From G963664225 sp964538065 (GTDB lineage Bacteria; Verrucomicrobiota; Verrucomicrobiia; Limisphaerales; UBA1319), in assembly GCA_964538065.1 (NCBI GenBank), contig CAZIDG010000022.1:1-54092 (forward strand): DNA of 54,092 nucleotides. Direction: 5' to 3'. This document shows, one piece after another, positions 16,695 through 26,055 of this stretch. The translations under genes and the position numbers were made by a program. The notes beneath the pieces were generated by a model. That model did no database searches and was not told the DNA's origin. It saw nothing but the letters and a program-made list of their open reading frames with translations. Position 1 is the first letter of the stretch. Every line of letters starts with the position of its first letter.

Positions 16695-17810
16695 TCAAGA
16701 GCGGGCGGCTGCCCGCATGAAGCAGTCCACGGTGGCCTTGGCCGCAGCTTCCCATGTGAAGCGGGCGGCCTGCGCACGAGCCTTGTCGCGCCATTGTGCC
16801 TGTTCGGCTGGAGATGCGCGCAAAAGGGTGTCGATCTGCCGTGCCAATGCCTCGTCGTTCCCCTCGTCATAGTACAGGGCGGAGTTGCCCAGAACTTCGG
16901 GCAGGCAGGGATTTCGACTGGAAACAATGAGACAGCCCTGGCTCATGGCTTCGGCGGCGATGAAGCTGAACGATTCAACCCGGCTGGTCAACGCCACAGC
17001 GGCGCTGTGCTGGAAACACCAGGTCATCTGCGCAGTCGAAAGCGGCCCCGTGTAAAGGATCTGATGGGTGAGATTCAACTCTCTGGCAAGCGCATCCAGC
17101 TTCCTTTTATAGTTCTCATTACCGGGATCGACTGTGCCGGCGATGACCACGTTCATTCCGTGTGAACGCACTGCGGCCTGTGCTGCTGCCCGCAGGAGAT
17201 CCTCCAGACCGCGGTAAGCCCGTATGGAACCGGCGGTAAAGATGAAGGGTTTCCCTCGCCATGGTTGAAGCGCATCCGGCTCCTGCGGAGAACAAACACG
17301 GTTCGGAGGGACAATGCCGTGATAAACAAGATCGACCTTGTGGGCAGGGATGTTCCACCGTTGTATGAGGAAATCCCGGACAAAATTGGAAACAGCAATC
17401 ACCCGGGCGCTTCTCCAGCAGGACCAGAGAGCCATGGTCCGACGCGCAATGTTGCGGACCGCCAGCGCGGTGGGATTGTTTCCGACAGGCCTCGCCACCA
17501 TTTCCATGTTCTGGATCATGGTGACCACCGGGGTATGGCGAAACCCGATATGCCAAAAATTGGGAATGTATAAAACGTCGGGGCGCTGGACCGCAAGATG
17601 TCGTTTGAGGTTGGATATGAAAGCCAGAGATGATTGACCGGCGCAGACATCCACCGGTTCGCACTCCGGAATCGACGTTCCAGGACGCAGGTAGAGTTGC
17701 ACCTTGTCGATGCGTGCATCCTTCCGTATGAGGGGAATCAGGTGGTGCAGATAGGTGATCTGACCACCACTCATGAGTCCCCCCGTCAAGTTGGCCACCG
17801 CGATATTCAT
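16695..17810 (-). CDS. GT4-family glycosyltransferase
   Basis: A 371-residue GT-B fold retaining glycosyltransferase, the last gene of the polysaccharide locus. The N-terminal acceptor domain starts MNIAVANLTGGLMSGGQITY. The donor domain has the family hallmarks GSIRAYRGLEDLLRA, VIAGTVDPGNENYKRKL and the E-x7-E motif ESFSFIAAE, followed by SQGCLIVSS and LPEVLGNSALYYD. It would add one sugar from a nucleotide-sugar donor at the inner face of the membrane; the sugar and linkage cannot be told. It follows the GT2 gene by 15 bp, so probably the same transcript. Confidence 0.9.
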   Translation of the reverse strand: MNIAVANLTGGLMSGGQITYLHHLIPLIRKDARIDKVQLYLRPGTSIPECEPVDVCAGQSSLAFISNLKRHLAVQRPDVLYIPNFWHIGFRHTPVVTMIQNMEMVARPVGNNPTALAVRNIARRTMALWSCWRSARVIAVSNFVRDFLIQRWNIPAHKVDLVYHGIVPPNRVCSPQEPDALQPWRGKPFIFTAGSIRAYRGLEDLLRAAAQAAVRSHGMNVVIAGTVDPGNENYKRKLDALARELNLTHQILYTGPLSTAQMTWCFQHSAAVALTSRVESFSFIAAEAMSQGCLIVSSRNPCLPEVLGNSALYYDEGNDEALARQIDTLLRASPAEQAQWRDKARAQAARFTWEAAAKATVDCFMRAAARS

Positions 17811-17825
17811 GACAATCAGGATTGG

Positions 17826-18704
17826 CTATTTGGAGGAATCGGGGCTGAGGGTGACGCTCTTTTCAAAGGAGAGATGGCCCTTGAGTTGGCGGGACCGCAG
17901 GACGCGCACCAGATAGGCATCCCAGTTTCGCAGGCGAAAGCGTTGCAATGCGAACCATGAACGCCATCGTGGGATTCGCATGTTGCCGTCCGAGACACTA
18001 TTGCTAGCCTCATTGAACATGATATCGAGATTGCGTTGGGAAAACTGGTTGTGATGAAGGCGAAAGGCTGCAACGGTGCGCCCTGAATGCTTGTGAAACT
18101 TAAAACCGGCCTCGCAGGCGCGTCGGAAAAAGTCAAAATCCGCCGCATAGCGGAATTTCTCGCTAAAACCATTCATGCGCTGAAAGACCTCCTGGCGGAA
18201 CAAGGTGCCCATTTGCGCCATGGGCAACACTGTGCGGCTGAAAAGGAGTGGAAAATCGGCCGGTGGCGCGGAATGCCAGTTGTGTAGAAAACGTCCGGAC
18301 CAATCGATGAAATCGATCTCGCCATAGCAGACATCGCAGATGGCATTGGATTGGGTGAGCATTTCCTCAATGGCGTCGGCGTAGAGGATGTCATCGCCAT
18401 TGATGTAGGTAAGCCATTGATTGGGGAGGCGACGCAAGCCAGCGTTGATGGCGGCATACATGTTGCCTTTGGGTACCTGGATCACCTCATCGGCGTTTTG
18501 CCGGGCGTATTCAAAGGTACCGTCTGTGGAAAAGCTGTCGGCCACAACGACACGCGCACCTTTGTCTCGCAACGGGCGCAATGATTCCAAGGTGTGGCCC
18601 AGCGTGGCCATGCAGTTCAACGTCGGGACGGCAATGCCGAGGTCCAATGTGGTGGGTGGCACAACAGGTGTTTTGTTCAATTCAATGCTGTTCGTCGCAT
18701 TCAT
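17826..18704 (-). CDS. GT2-family glycosyltransferase
   Basis: A 292-residue GT-A fold glycosyltransferase. The N-terminal nucleotide-binding strand is LGIAVPTLNCMATLGHTLES, followed by VVVADSFSTDGTFEYA. The metal-binding acidic motif is NGDDILYADA, and DFDFFRRACEAGFKFH lies in the acceptor region. It resembles WcaA-like transferases found in exopolysaccharide loci. It probably acts in the cytoplasm on the lipid-linked glycan. An 82-bp gap separates it from the preceding acyltransferase gene, one of the larger gaps in the locus, but no terminator or promoter is evident there. Confidence 0.88.
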   Translation of the reverse strand: MNATNSIELNKTPVVPPTTLDLGIAVPTLNCMATLGHTLESLRPLRDKGARVVVADSFSTDGTFEYARQNADEVIQVPKGNMYAAINAGLRRLPNQWLTYINGDDILYADAIEEMLTQSNAICDVCYGEIDFIDWSGRFLHNWHSAPPADFPLLFSRTVLPMAQMGTLFRQEVFQRMNGFSEKFRYAADFDFFRRACEAGFKFHKHSGRTVAAFRLHHNQFSQRNLDIMFNEASNSVSDGNMRIPRWRSWFALQRFRLRNWDAYLVRVLRSRQLKGHLSFEKSVTLSPDSSK

Positions 18705-18786
18705 CCAGGTACCTAGATCATCCGTAAAATGTCTGCAGGATGGCGAACCCTACAGACAGCATCATTTCAAAAGAAGCGTGGCTGTA

Positions 18787-19938
18787 CTACTTTTTTCCCG
18801 CCCATTTACGGGCAAGGCGATGGCTTGGGGATTCCGCGATTTTATGGAAAAGGAAGGCAAGGGCCACAGCGCCAAGGGCGAATCCAAGCGGCACCAAAAA
18901 GACGGCGGGCTTTGAGCCTGCCCACTGCACCCATAGGTTGCCGCACAGCCTGAAAAACGGGAAATGGACCAGGTATAACGAATAGGAAATCATGCCCAGG
19001 AATGTGAGGCGGGCCAGGAGTTTGGGGCCAAGCTTAAGCACACAGGCCGGACGGGACAATCCCCACCAGATGAGGAGGAAATAGGCGGTCGCCCAGAGGT
19101 GGTTTTGGAGGGGAAGGGAAACATGACGGACGCTGGCTCCCATGGCCAGCGCAAACGAGATCAGAAGCAATACGGCATGCCGCGATTTCCATGGAGGAAG
19201 GTTCCCACCTTTCACCCATTCTGCCAGTACGGCGCCCGCACACCAGATCAGCCAGTATGGGGCGAAATGTCCACCCACCCAGTCATTCCCGGAGGCCCAG
19301 AAGATGCTGGCGCCAAGAGAAACCATGGCTGGCAAAGCCACCATTCCCCACAGGCCGATGCGGCGCAGGATGGGCAAAAGAAGTACATAAACCACGTAAA
19401 GCTCCATCTCCACCGGCAGGGACCACAGGGATGGATTGGCCTGCATCTGCCCTGGCGCCATGCCGAAGTTCTGCACCATGAACAGGGACTCCCATACTTT
19501 TCCGGAGGGCGAGGATGATTGCTGAAGCCAGAGGCGTCCAATTTGTTCCACCAACAGCGTGAAAAGGACGGTCAACAAGTACGGGGGGTAGATGCGGAAA
19601 GAGCGGCGGATGGCATAGGATTTCCAGGAGAATGCTTCCAGCTTGCCTGCATAGGGGTAGTGGACGCAGAAGCCGCTCAAAAGAAAGAACAGCATGACCC
19701 CCGATCCTCCGAAGACAAAAGGCACAGCCAGACAGGCGGTTGCGCGGCTCAAAAGGTCGTACTGGGCAGGATTTTGCTGAATGGCGGTCCATCCGACCCA
19801 TAAATCGACCCGCACGTGGAAGAGCACCACGGACAACGCTGCCAGGCCCCGAAGGATATCGATCCAGACAAAATGAGTCTGGCCATTCGGGGCCGCGGCA
19901 CTTTTGGAAAGATCTTGTCTGGCAAGGGCCTCGCTCAT
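18787..19938 (-). CDS. Membrane acyltransferase (acyltransferase 3 family)
   Basis: A 383-residue integral membrane protein with about ten hydrophobic helices, of the OafA/NodX-like acyltransferase-3 family that adds acetyl or other acyl groups to surface sugars. The diagnostic start is WIDILRGLAALSVVLFHVR, where the His of FHVR is the conserved catalytic-site residue. It continues with VMLFFLLSGFCVHYPY and RRSFRIYPPYLLTV. The ATG overlaps the stop of the preceding glycosyltransferase gene by four bases (ATGA), indicating translational coupling. Likely role: O-acylation of the exported polysaccharide. Confidence 0.9.
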   Translation of the reverse strand: MSEALARQDLSKSAAAPNGQTHFVWIDILRGLAALSVVLFHVRVDLWVGWTAIQQNPAQYDLLSRATACLAVPFVFGGSGVMLFFLLSGFCVHYPYAGKLEAFSWKSYAIRRSFRIYPPYLLTVLFTLLVEQIGRLWLQQSSSPSGKVWESLFMVQNFGMAPGQMQANPSLWSLPVEMELYVVYVLLLPILRRIGLWGMVALPAMVSLGASIFWASGNDWVGGHFAPYWLIWCAGAVLAEWVKGGNLPPWKSRHAVLLLISFALAMGASVRHVSLPLQNHLWATAYFLLIWWGLSRPACVLKLGPKLLARLTFLGMISYSLYLVHFPFFRLCGNLWVQWAGSKPAVFLVPLGFALGAVALAFLFHKIAESPSHRLARKWAGKK

Positions 19939-21050
19939 GGTTTTTGTGTGAAATACTCCTGCCAGCGACGAGCAACCACGGCATGGGAAAAATGCCCCTG
20001 GAAGGCGCGGGATTGCGCCACGCGGGACGTCCGGCCCGACTCAATGGCTGTGGCCAGATCCAGTACTGCTGCGCTTGCTTCAGCCACACTTGGCACGGGG
20101 GATAATAGACGGCAATTGTCAGGTGCGAGCATCAGTTCGGACGTGCCTCCGCGATCCGAGGCAATCCACGGGAGCCCCGCGGACATGGCCTCAATCAGGC
20201 TTAATGGCATGCCTTCGCTATGCGTGGAAAAGAGCACCGTGGCATCCAGGTTTTTCAAGATGGTGCGATAGGCATCGCGACCCGAATACCGCCCGTGGTA
20301 GGTTACTTGAGGATGTCGTTCGAAAAACGAGGCAGGGTAGCACTCGCCCTCGCCGTGGATATGCCAGTGAATATTGGCCAGCCGTGGATCGTGGCTGAGT
20401 TCGCAAATCAGCTCAATTCCCTTCGTGGACACGAGTCGGCCAACATAGCCAAAATGGAGCGGGGTTCCATGGGGACGGCCGTCCTGGATTTCACCCGGCT
20501 CAAAGAGGGGATTGGTAAGATAGGGCATGATTCGGATATCATGCCGACCGACGGCTTGCTCCACGTTCAGGCCGGTCTTGCGACTGCAAGCCACCAATTC
20601 AGGCGCTTCCTGCAACACGCGCCTAAATCCACGATTCCACGTGGCTTGCTCACTGGCATCTCCCGAGGTGTGATGATGATGGATGATGCGGGTGTGCCGC
20701 CCTGCTGCATGCCAGACGATGCGGGCGAGGCTCCCCTGGGCGTTTGTGTAAATGACCGACCAGGGGCCGGTCAACCGGTTGCGTAGGGTCACCAGGACCA
20801 GCCAGAGGATGCGCGCAGCACGCCAGGAATACTTGAGGGGCAGGGGCAGTTCCCGCATGTCCACTCCAGCATCGAGACACATCTGCCGCAGAGACGGATT
20901 GAGCGAATTGGTGGTGGTCATGAAACGGACCCGCCAGCCCGACCGTGCCATATGGGTGGCAAGAAGAACCAGGTGGGTCTCGATTCCACCAATGGATCCC
21001 ATCCGGGGCGAATAGATCAGAAGATTTCGCGGCTGACTGAATGATGACAT
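19935..21050 (-). CDS. GT4-family glycosyltransferase
   Basis: A 371-residue GT-B glycosyltransferase. It begins with the nucleotide-sugar-family pattern LLIYSPRMGSIGGIETHLVLLATHMARSG (glycine loop GSIGGIE), has FGYVGRLVSTKGIELICEL at the start of the donor domain, and the E-x7-E motif as EGMPLSLIE within SEGMPLSLIEAMSAGLPWI, then GGTSELM. These are complete, so it should be active. It is coupled by a 4-bp overlap to the following acyltransferase gene and follows the GT2 gene by 12 bp. Confidence 0.9.
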   Translation of the reverse strand: MSSFSQPRNLLIYSPRMGSIGGIETHLVLLATHMARSGWRVRFMTTTNSLNPSLRQMCLDAGVDMRELPLPLKYSWRAARILWLVLVTLRNRLTGPWSVIYTNAQGSLARIVWHAAGRHTRIIHHHHTSGDASEQATWNRGFRRVLQEAPELVACSRKTGLNVEQAVGRHDIRIMPYLTNPLFEPGEIQDGRPHGTPLHFGYVGRLVSTKGIELICELSHDPRLANIHWHIHGEGECYPASFFERHPQVTYHGRYSGRDAYRTILKNLDATVLFSTHSEGMPLSLIEAMSAGLPWIASDRGGTSELMLAPDNCRLLSPVPSVAEASAAVLDLATAIESGRTSRVAQSRAFQGHFSHAVVARRWQEYFTQKP

Positions 21051-21062
21051 CGGATGATGAAA

Positions 21063-21953
21063 TTATTGGACCTTGAGTTGGGCGACCCTCGTCCCTGGGG
21101 GGCCAAAACGCCCATGGTAGTAATCCCACACAGCCAGAAAACGAGCCTTGGGTGAGGACAAGGTGTTGCGGTGGGCAGGATTCCAAAGATACAACAGATT
21201 ATGAATGAGGATGAAGCTGGCGCGGATGAAGGCCGCCAGACGCCCCCCATATAATTGGGCCATCAAAAGCGAACTGCGAGCCCACAAGTAACCCATAAGC
21301 GGACTCGGTGTCCAGGAACCGGGATTCACCACGACGGCCCCCCAGGCGATGGCAACATGCCACCCATGCCTGCGGGCGCGGAGCCCAATTTCCGTCTCGT
21401 CGCCATAGGCAAAGAAACGCTCGTCAAAAAGGCCGATTTGGCGGAAGCAGGCTTTTCGAAAAAGCATCAGCGTGCCCAGGGGAAATTCCACGTACTCAAC
21501 CCCGCGAGGGCGGGGAGAACCCGCAAGCAAGCGTGCGCCGCGCAAAGGCGAATACTGGGGGATCTCAGGCTTGCCGTACTCTGGACATGCAATTCCCACG
21601 CGGGGATGGTGGCTCATGCAGTCAAGCAAGGCGCGCAGACAGCCGGTCTCAGGCAGGGCGTCGTGCGCGCTGACGAAACAGTATTCCGGGCCGTTCTCAT
21701 CCAGCCATTGCCTGAGCAGCACGTTCAGGCCACCGCCCCAACCCTTGTTGGCCTCAAGCCGGACCAGTTCGACCGATGATGGGAGGGAGCGTTTCAGCGT
21801 GTCAAAATTGGAAGCCTCCGATGCATTGTCAACGACCGTGATAGCCAGGGGAATGCCCTGTGCCTGGAAGCAGGCGATGGTCTTGAGGCATTCCTGTGGC
21901 CGATTCCAATGGACAATGACAACAGCAGCTTCGATGGACGCAAAATTGGGCAT
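21063..21953 (-). CDS. GT2-family glycosyltransferase, rhamnosyltransferase-like
   Basis: A 296-residue GT-A protein similar in layout to WbbL-type rhamnosyltransferases: AAVVIVHWNRPQECLKTI, ITVVDNASEASNFDTL and the LEANKGWGGGLNVLL motif (usually N-x-G-x-[AG]-x-G-x-N). The acidic motif is atypical, FVSAHDALPETG, where related enzymes have DxD; GLFDERFFAYGDETEIGLRAR is typical of the acceptor-side ED-type catalytic region. The start is the ATG at 21953; the frame extends to a TTG at 21977 without support. The C-terminal tail has hydrophobic residues around LAAFIRASFILIHNLLYLW that may touch the membrane. Confidence 0.85.
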   Translation of the reverse strand: MPNFASIEAAVVIVHWNRPQECLKTIACFQAQGIPLAITVVDNASEASNFDTLKRSLPSSVELVRLEANKGWGGGLNVLLRQWLDENGPEYCFVSAHDALPETGCLRALLDCMSHHPRVGIACPEYGKPEIPQYSPLRGARLLAGSPRPRGVEYVEFPLGTLMLFRKACFRQIGLFDERFFAYGDETEIGLRARRHGWHVAIAWGAVVVNPGSWTPSPLMGYLWARSSLLMAQLYGGRLAAFIRASFILIHNLLYLWNPAHRNTLSSPKARFLAVWDYYHGRFGPPGTRVAQLKVQ

Positions 21954-21993
21954 GATCGTAAAAGCGAATGCAGACAAAGCGACGGATTGAAAA

Positions 21994-23127
21994 TTACGCC
22001 CGATTTTCCATCGAGATGGGAGCGGGCATGCTTTTGCCGCCGCAGGCGGTTTGCTGGCGTTGGCGACGCAGCTTTTCCTTCAAATTCAAGAATGGCCTTT
22101 CAACGCAGTAATGCGAGAGCATGCCTGCCGCAAGACAGGCGAGAATGTCGAAGGGAAAGATCCGAAGCCAGCCCCAGTCAGGGATTTTGGTGACAATGAA
22201 AATTTGCTGCCACAGATAGATCGAATAGGAGAGGCGTCCGATGTATCGCAGCCAGGCTTGGGAAAAGAAAACATGCAGAATACCGTGATCGATATAGATC
22301 AGGCGATACAACACCCCGGCGGAGAGGATCATTTGCACCGTAAGGTAAAACGGCCGCGCCCAGACATGGTTTTCCATCAGGAGCGTCCACGCGATGAGGC
22401 CGGGATAGAGGAGGAGCGGATGGCAGATGCGGCTCAATAAATTCCCCAGCGGGATGCGGCGGCCATAGCGGAAGAAAAACAAGGCGACACAACAGCCAAT
22501 GAGGATGGAGTCAAAACGAAAGTCAGGTCGCACATAAAAACGTCCGGCCTCATAACTCCATAGCTGGAGGATGATGCCTGTCGTCCGCCATGCGGTAATG
22601 ATGGCGACCATGGCGACAGCCCAGCCAAGAAGGCGCGAGCATTTCACCCGCCAAACGACCCACGGCCAGATGGCATAAAACTGCTCCTCCAGGGATAGCG
22701 ACCACAAGTGCACCAGGGAATCGCCCCGGCCGAAAATGTTGCGCAAATAGAGCAGGCAGACACCCACGGTGTACCAGGGGACGTCGGTGATCCACTGGGC
22801 AAGCATCAGGACCACAGCCACACCGATGAAGAAATAGAAGGCCGGGAAAATGCGCAGTGCGCGATTGATGTAGAAGTGGACGATGTTGATCCGGCCGTTC
22901 TTTTGTTCCTCCTGGCAGAGCAGGCCGGTGATGAGGAAGCCGCTCAGGACGAAAAAGAGCATGACACCCAGGCCCGCCAGATTGCCCCAGGAGCCATTCC
23001 AATGCAGGGAGTAATGCAACGCGTGGCCGAGGAGCACGAGCAAAATGGACACACCCCGCAGACCATCAAGTTGAGGGAAATGACGGAATTGGAAAGGAGC
23101 TGCAGTCGTGGTCGAAGAGGAGGCCAT
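21994..23127 (-). CDS. Membrane acyltransferase (acyltransferase 3 family)
   Basis: The second OafA-like acyltransferase of the locus, 377 residues and about ten membrane helices. The active-site start is FPQLDGLRGVSILLVLLGHALH (His in LGHAL), followed by VMLFFVLSGFLITGLL and RALRIFPAFYFFIG. The loop YLRNIFGRGDSLVHLWSLSLEEQFYAIWP is the family's typical W-S-L-[SG]-x-E-E motif region. The C-terminal ends are basic. The ATG at 23127 overlaps the preceding stop codon by one base (TGATG). Expected job: O-acylation of a sugar in the polysaccharide. It is distinct in sequence from the acyltransferase at 18787, so the two may modify different positions. Confidence 0.9.
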   Translation of the reverse strand: MASSSTTTAAPFQFRHFPQLDGLRGVSILLVLLGHALHYSLHWNGSWGNLAGLGVMLFFVLSGFLITGLLCQEEQKNGRINIVHFYINRALRIFPAFYFFIGVAVVLMLAQWITDVPWYTVGVCLLYLRNIFGRGDSLVHLWSLSLEEQFYAIWPWVVWRVKCSRLLGWAVAMVAIITAWRTTGIILQLWSYEAGRFYVRPDFRFDSILIGCCVALFFFRYGRRIPLGNLLSRICHPLLLYPGLIAWTLLMENHVWARPFYLTVQMILSAGVLYRLIYIDHGILHVFFSQAWLRYIGRLSYSIYLWQQIFIVTKIPDWGWLRIFPFDILACLAAGMLSHYCVERPFLNLKEKLRRQRQQTACGGKSMPAPISMENRA

Positions 23128-24275
23128 CAATGGATGTGGGTGAGGAGGGTGGCAAAGCGCCTCGCTATGATGGGCCAGTGTGCATTGGCAAAATACCAGG
23201 CACGACCTTCATCGGAGACATGATTCAAGAGACCATTGTGAACCTTGTTGCAGAAGGATCGAATTTGTGCGGACGAACCGTCGCAGGATAGTAAATGGCG
23301 GTCGATTTCCAGGGGGTCTGCACGGTCGTTCTTTTGGACGACCACGGGGCAACCATATGCGAGTGCCGTGGCAAATGTTGCTGACTTGCATGCGAGCGAT
23401 GAGGGGTAAAATGAGAGTACAAGGCTCGGTGGCGAAAAGACGCTGGCCGCGGCCTCGGGGGTGATCTCGCCCAGAACCTTCAGGGGGACACCCGGCAGGC
23501 GGGAGGCGAGCAATGCGACATCGGGGCTTGGATTGGGGGTGGGGGCGCTTCCATGCCCTCCAACGATGATGGCATCAATGAGATGCTGGGACTGCATTTC
23601 CGCCAGAAGGGCCATGTGGGCTTTAACGGCGGGGAGACGTGTGCCTGTCTGGCCAAATACAAGGATGCGCAACGGACCTTTCAGGCTGGTGCATGCCGAG
23701 GCCGCGTTGTTGACGGGGAAATTGCTCGGGATGGGAATCAGTTCCGTGTGGCGGGGCCAGGCATCTGTGATCAAATCGCGCATGCGCAGCGTGCTGGTGG
23801 CCGAGAAAGAGCAGACACGCTGGAGCTCTCCCGCCAGCCATCGCTGCAGGTAATGGAGGTAAAAAGCGCTCTGCCAAGGCTGTCCCGAGGCCCACAATTC
23901 ATGGAACATGACTGCGAGCCGCCGTGGATGATTGGGAAGATTCTCATTCCGCCCCAGCCATGTCTTGATGCCTGCCACCAACCAGAACGGGATGCCGCGC
24001 TTCTGATAGCCGTAACCCACGTAATGCAGGAGAGGCAACGTTCCATCCCTCTCTGGAAGAGCAGCGGCCAGTGCAGATGCATCGGGCCGGGCAAGCTGTG
24101 AGGCGGTGAAGCCATCCACATCGGACTGAACCGGCCAATCAGGCGAAGTGACCAGGAACCGGCTGTTCAATTGATGTGCCGAACGGAGTTCCTGGGCAAG
24201 GCGCAGGGCGTAGTCACCCACACCATCAATCTGTGGGAAGAGGCGCGGAACGATATGGAGCAGGGTTGGAGGCAT
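23127..24275 (-). CDS. GT-B glycosyltransferase (GT4-like, degenerate C-terminal motif)
   Basis: A 382-residue protein with a GT-B start (PPTLLHIVPRLFPQIDGVGDYALRLAQELR) and the domain 2 start RILVFGQTGTRLPAVKAHMALL. The usual E-x7-E segment is replaced by FSPPSLVLSFYPSSLACKSATFATALAYGCPVVV; the first glutamate is not seen, so activity or mechanism may differ from ordinary GT4 enzymes. The ATG at 24275 is preferred over an in-frame TTG at 24287. It ends with a one-base overlap to the acyltransferase gene and follows the GT2 gene by 12 bp. Confidence 0.75.
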   Translation of the reverse strand: MPPTLLHIVPRLFPQIDGVGDYALRLAQELRSAHQLNSRFLVTSPDWPVQSDVDGFTASQLARPDASALAAALPERDGTLPLLHYVGYGYQKRGIPFWLVAGIKTWLGRNENLPNHPRRLAVMFHELWASGQPWQSAFYLHYLQRWLAGELQRVCSFSATSTLRMRDLITDAWPRHTELIPIPSNFPVNNAASACTSLKGPLRILVFGQTGTRLPAVKAHMALLAEMQSQHLIDAIIVGGHGSAPTPNPSPDVALLASRLPGVPLKVLGEITPEAAASVFSPPSLVLSFYPSSLACKSATFATALAYGCPVVVQKNDRADPLEIDRHLLSCDGSSAQIRSFCNKVHNGLLNHVSDEGRAWYFANAHWPIIARRFATLLTHIH

Positions 24276-24287
24276 GCCGGGGAACAA

Positions 24288-25220
24288 TCAGTCCCTTGCG
24301 GTGGAAATGGAATCAGCCTGGCTGTTCTCAACGATCAATTGCTGGCGAAAGCGTGTTTCCCAGACCATCAGATAGACTGCCAAATAAGGGAAGGTGAGCC
24401 ACCGCCAGAGTTGCAAAAACAAGGCGGACCGCCAGAACGATGGATCAAAGTCGCGCACCACGTGCCAGGTGGTGCGCAAGAGATTGAGCGCCGTGTTTGC
24501 AGCCACGCGGGACACGGCAATGAAGGTCGGGGCCTTCAAGGAGGTGGCAGTGCCGATTTTGTGCTCATAGAGCAGATGCCAACGCTGGTGGGTGACCGTG
24601 CGCCACCAATATTTCCTCCAGGTAATGCGCCGGGGCGGATGCGTGACCAGTGCGGAGGGCTCAAACACCGCCCTGTACCCTCGTTTTTGAAAACGCCAGG
24701 CGAACTCCATGTCCTCCATGGCAGCTTCTGAAAACGCTTCATCAAAGCCGCCCAGGGATGAAAATGCAGCCTGTTTTACCGCCAGGTTGCAGCTCCAATA
24801 GCTTCCGCCATTCTGGTTGTGCACCCGCTCGACGAGGGGATGATCCGCGGCGCCGGGGCATTCCGTGCGGCCTTCCACGAGATCGGCTTTCGCCATTTGT
24901 GCCGCCTGGGCGATCGCCTCCAGCCACCCGGGGGAGGGCAGACAGTCGTCATCGATGAATACCAGCCATTCCCCACGGGCCTGCCATGCGCCATGGTTGC
25001 GGTTGGCCGCAGGGCCTCGACGAGGACCCGCCACCCATTGTGCCCAAGGGAAACGGTCTTTTACCAGGGTTGCGGCCGTGGAACGCGAGCCATCATCTGT
25101 GACGATGACCTCATATTCCGAGGTGCGCAGGGATTGGCTTCCTGGAGCCAGCCGTTCCAGACACAGGGCCAGCGTGTCGTTGCGATGACACGTGGGAATG
25201 ATGACCGATAGAAAAGGCAC
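24288..25220 (-). CDS. GT2-family glycosyltransferase
   Basis: A 310-residue GT-A glycosyltransferase starting with a GTG codon (VIIPTCHRNDTLALCLERLA follows within five residues). It has the VIVTDDGSRSTAATLVKD nucleotide-binding strand, RRGPAANRNHGAWQARGEWL and the metal motif FIDDDCLPSPGW. The acceptor-side region is GGFDEAFSEAAMEDMEFAWR, followed by hydrophobic stretches near residues 225-290 that could associate with the membrane. It is intact by motif. It follows the GT2 gene at 25228 by seven bases. Confidence 0.9.
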   Translation of the reverse strand: MPFLSVIIPTCHRNDTLALCLERLAPGSQSLRTSEYEVIVTDDGSRSTAATLVKDRFPWAQWVAGPRRGPAANRNHGAWQARGEWLVFIDDDCLPSPGWLEAIAQAAQMAKADLVEGRTECPGAADHPLVERVHNQNGGSYWSCNLAVKQAAFSSLGGFDEAFSEAAMEDMEFAWRFQKRGYRAVFEPSALVTHPPRRITWRKYWWRTVTHQRWHLLYEHKIGTATSLKAPTFIAVSRVAANTALNLLRTTWHVVRDFDPSFWRSALFLQLWRWLTFPYLAVYLMVWETRFRQQLIVENSQADSISTARD

Positions 25221-25227
25221 AACAGCT

Positions 25228-26043
25228 TTAGTGAGACTTCAAGGAGCGAAGACGGCTTTTCCAGAATTGATAATGGGGGCACATCAGGGTGATCAACAAT
25301 GCGCGGTAGTCCCGGGCGGCCAGGTCCTTTGCGGCCATGACCTTGATCGCGTATGCCATGAGTTTAATGTAGCCCTGCACGCCGATCTGTTCATCAGCCC
25401 CGGCATTCCACCGCCAATAACGTTCCAGGACTTTGGAGGGCGTGTTGTGTTCCAGTGCAAAAATCCGCAGTGCCGGATCGCGCACCAGATCGTAACCTGC
25501 TGCAATCAGTCGCTGTCCAAGGTCCGCATCTTCCGAATGCCGTAAACCACTGTTGAAATTGCCGATTTTCCTGACCAGCGAAGCCCGTAAAAAAGCGCCG
25601 CCTGTCGCCAGGGGCGCGTTGTGCAACGGTTGCGTGGTGTCGGCATACTTGAATAAATGCCTGCCACGCCAGCGGACGGCTGCGTAAGGCGATGGCCCCT
25701 GAATCATGATGCCGCAGACACCGGCCAGGTCGCTGCGGTCAAACCATCGAAGCGCTTTTTCACAGAACCCGGCTTCCAGTTGGTTAACGGCATCGCATCC
25801 CAATACCAGATCGTGACGGGCCTCGGTCATGGCGCGAGCCCGGACGGCTCCACGCCCCTGGTTCACTGCATGCCGCACAACTCGAACCCCCATCGATTCG
25901 GCCACAGAGACGGAATTATCCGTGGAGGCGTCGTCGACAACAAACAACTCATCCGGAGGGCTGGCCTGGCTGAGCACGCCTTGGATGGCCTGCGCCAGGG
26001 TGGCGGCGTTATTGAAGCACGGGATGTAGGCTGAATAGGGCAT
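25228..26043 (-). CDS. GT2-family glycosyltransferase
   Basis: A 271-residue GT-A fold enzyme: AYIPCFNNAATLAQAIQGVLSQ, LFVVDDASTDNSVSVAESMG, NQGRGAVRARAMTEARHDL. The DxD position reads LGCDAVNQLEAGF, with only the first acidic residue kept, unlike the IDDD or QDD of sibling enzymes, so metal binding may be altered. GGAFLRASLVRKIGNFNSGLRHSEDADLGQRLIAAG is the typical acceptor-side ED motif. It begins 12 bp after the GT4 gene on the minus strand. Donor and acceptor unknown. Confidence 0.87.
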   Translation of the reverse strand: MPYSAYIPCFNNAATLAQAIQGVLSQASPPDELFVVDDASTDNSVSVAESMGVRVVRHAVNQGRGAVRARAMTEARHDLVLGCDAVNQLEAGFCEKALRWFDRSDLAGVCGIMIQGPSPYAAVRWRGRHLFKYADTTQPLHNAPLATGGAFLRASLVRKIGNFNSGLRHSEDADLGQRLIAAGYDLVRDPALRIFALEHNTPSKVLERYWRWNAGADEQIGVQGYIKLMAYAIKVMAAKDLAARDYRALLITLMCPHYQFWKSRLRSLKSH

Positions 26044-26055
26044 GTGATCGGATCA

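Noticed and set aside
19283..20089. Alternative minus-strand frame across the acyltransferase/glycosyltransferase junction
   Set aside because: It overlaps two well-supported genes in another frame and has no motif.
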